DNA of 14,270 nt from JAYSYM01 sp964543475 (GTDB taxonomy: Bacteria; Bdellovibrionota; Bdellovibrionia; Bdellovibrionales; JAMPXM01), in NCBI GenBank assembly GCA_964543475.1, contig CAZIYJ010000019.1:1-14270 (forward strand), written 5' to 3'. Shown in pieces: positions 13,898 through 14,270 of the stretch (positions are counted from its first letter, which is position 1; each line of letters begins with the position of its first letter). The position numbers and the translations under genes are program-made. The notes under the pieces were generated by a model that saw nothing but the letters and a program-made list of their open reading frames with translations, had not been told where the DNA came from and made no database searches.

Positions 13898-14270
<373 letters not shown>

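Overview
This window comes from a Gram-negative bacterium, most likely of the Bdellovibrionota (predatory or related lineages once placed in the Deltaproteobacteria). Two things point there. The 16S rRNA start (from about 13898) has an AACGAACGCT segment and a GTGGCGCACGGGTGAGTAACACGTGGATAAT stretch typical of that group. The pilus gene order also matches the Myxococcus xanthus pilH-pilI-pilD-pilM-N-O-P-Q arrangement. The genus cannot be fixed from this sequence alone. GC content is moderate and coding density is very high.

Layout. Positions 2-4815 are four tightly overlapping + strand genes: the C-terminal three quarters of carB (cut by the window edge), an ABC-2 transporter ATPase and permease (PilH/PilI-like in the Myxococcus sense), and prepilin peptidase pilD. 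A good sigma70-type promoter follows (4841-4869). It drives the type IV pilus alignment/secretin operon pilM-pilN-pilO-pilP-pilQ (4941-9703), which ends with an unrecognised lipoprotein gene overlapping pilQ by four bases (9700-10269). Next come rarA (replication-fork maintenance ATPase) and ogt (O6-alkylguanine repair), which overlap each other and end at a strong hairpin terminator (12193-12238). That terminator lies between ogt and a convergent small cupin gene on the minus strand. A hypothetical gene (12850-13365) precedes the stable-RNA region: a promoter with a GC-rich discriminator, tRNA-Ala(UGC), a second promoter with an A/T-rich UP-like block, a boxA-like antitermination element, and the first ~373 nt of a 16S rRNA gene running off the window.

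How the genes work together. PilD processes prepilins. PilM, PilN, PilO and PilP form the alignment subcomplex from the cytoplasm through the inner membrane to the periplasm, and PilQ is the outer-membrane secretin pore. The ABC pair resembles the M. xanthus transporter reported to be needed for pilus biogenesis. RarA and Ogt are housekeeping genome-maintenance proteins.

Nothing here looks like a mobile element, CRISPR array or defence island. The most unusual points are the coupling of carB to the pilus ABC genes, an apparent exchange of lipid anchors (PilQ has a lipobox, PilP has no cysteine), the unknown four-cysteine lipoprotein coupled to pilQ, and a tRNA-Ala placed upstream of the 16S gene rather than in the usual 16S-23S spacer.
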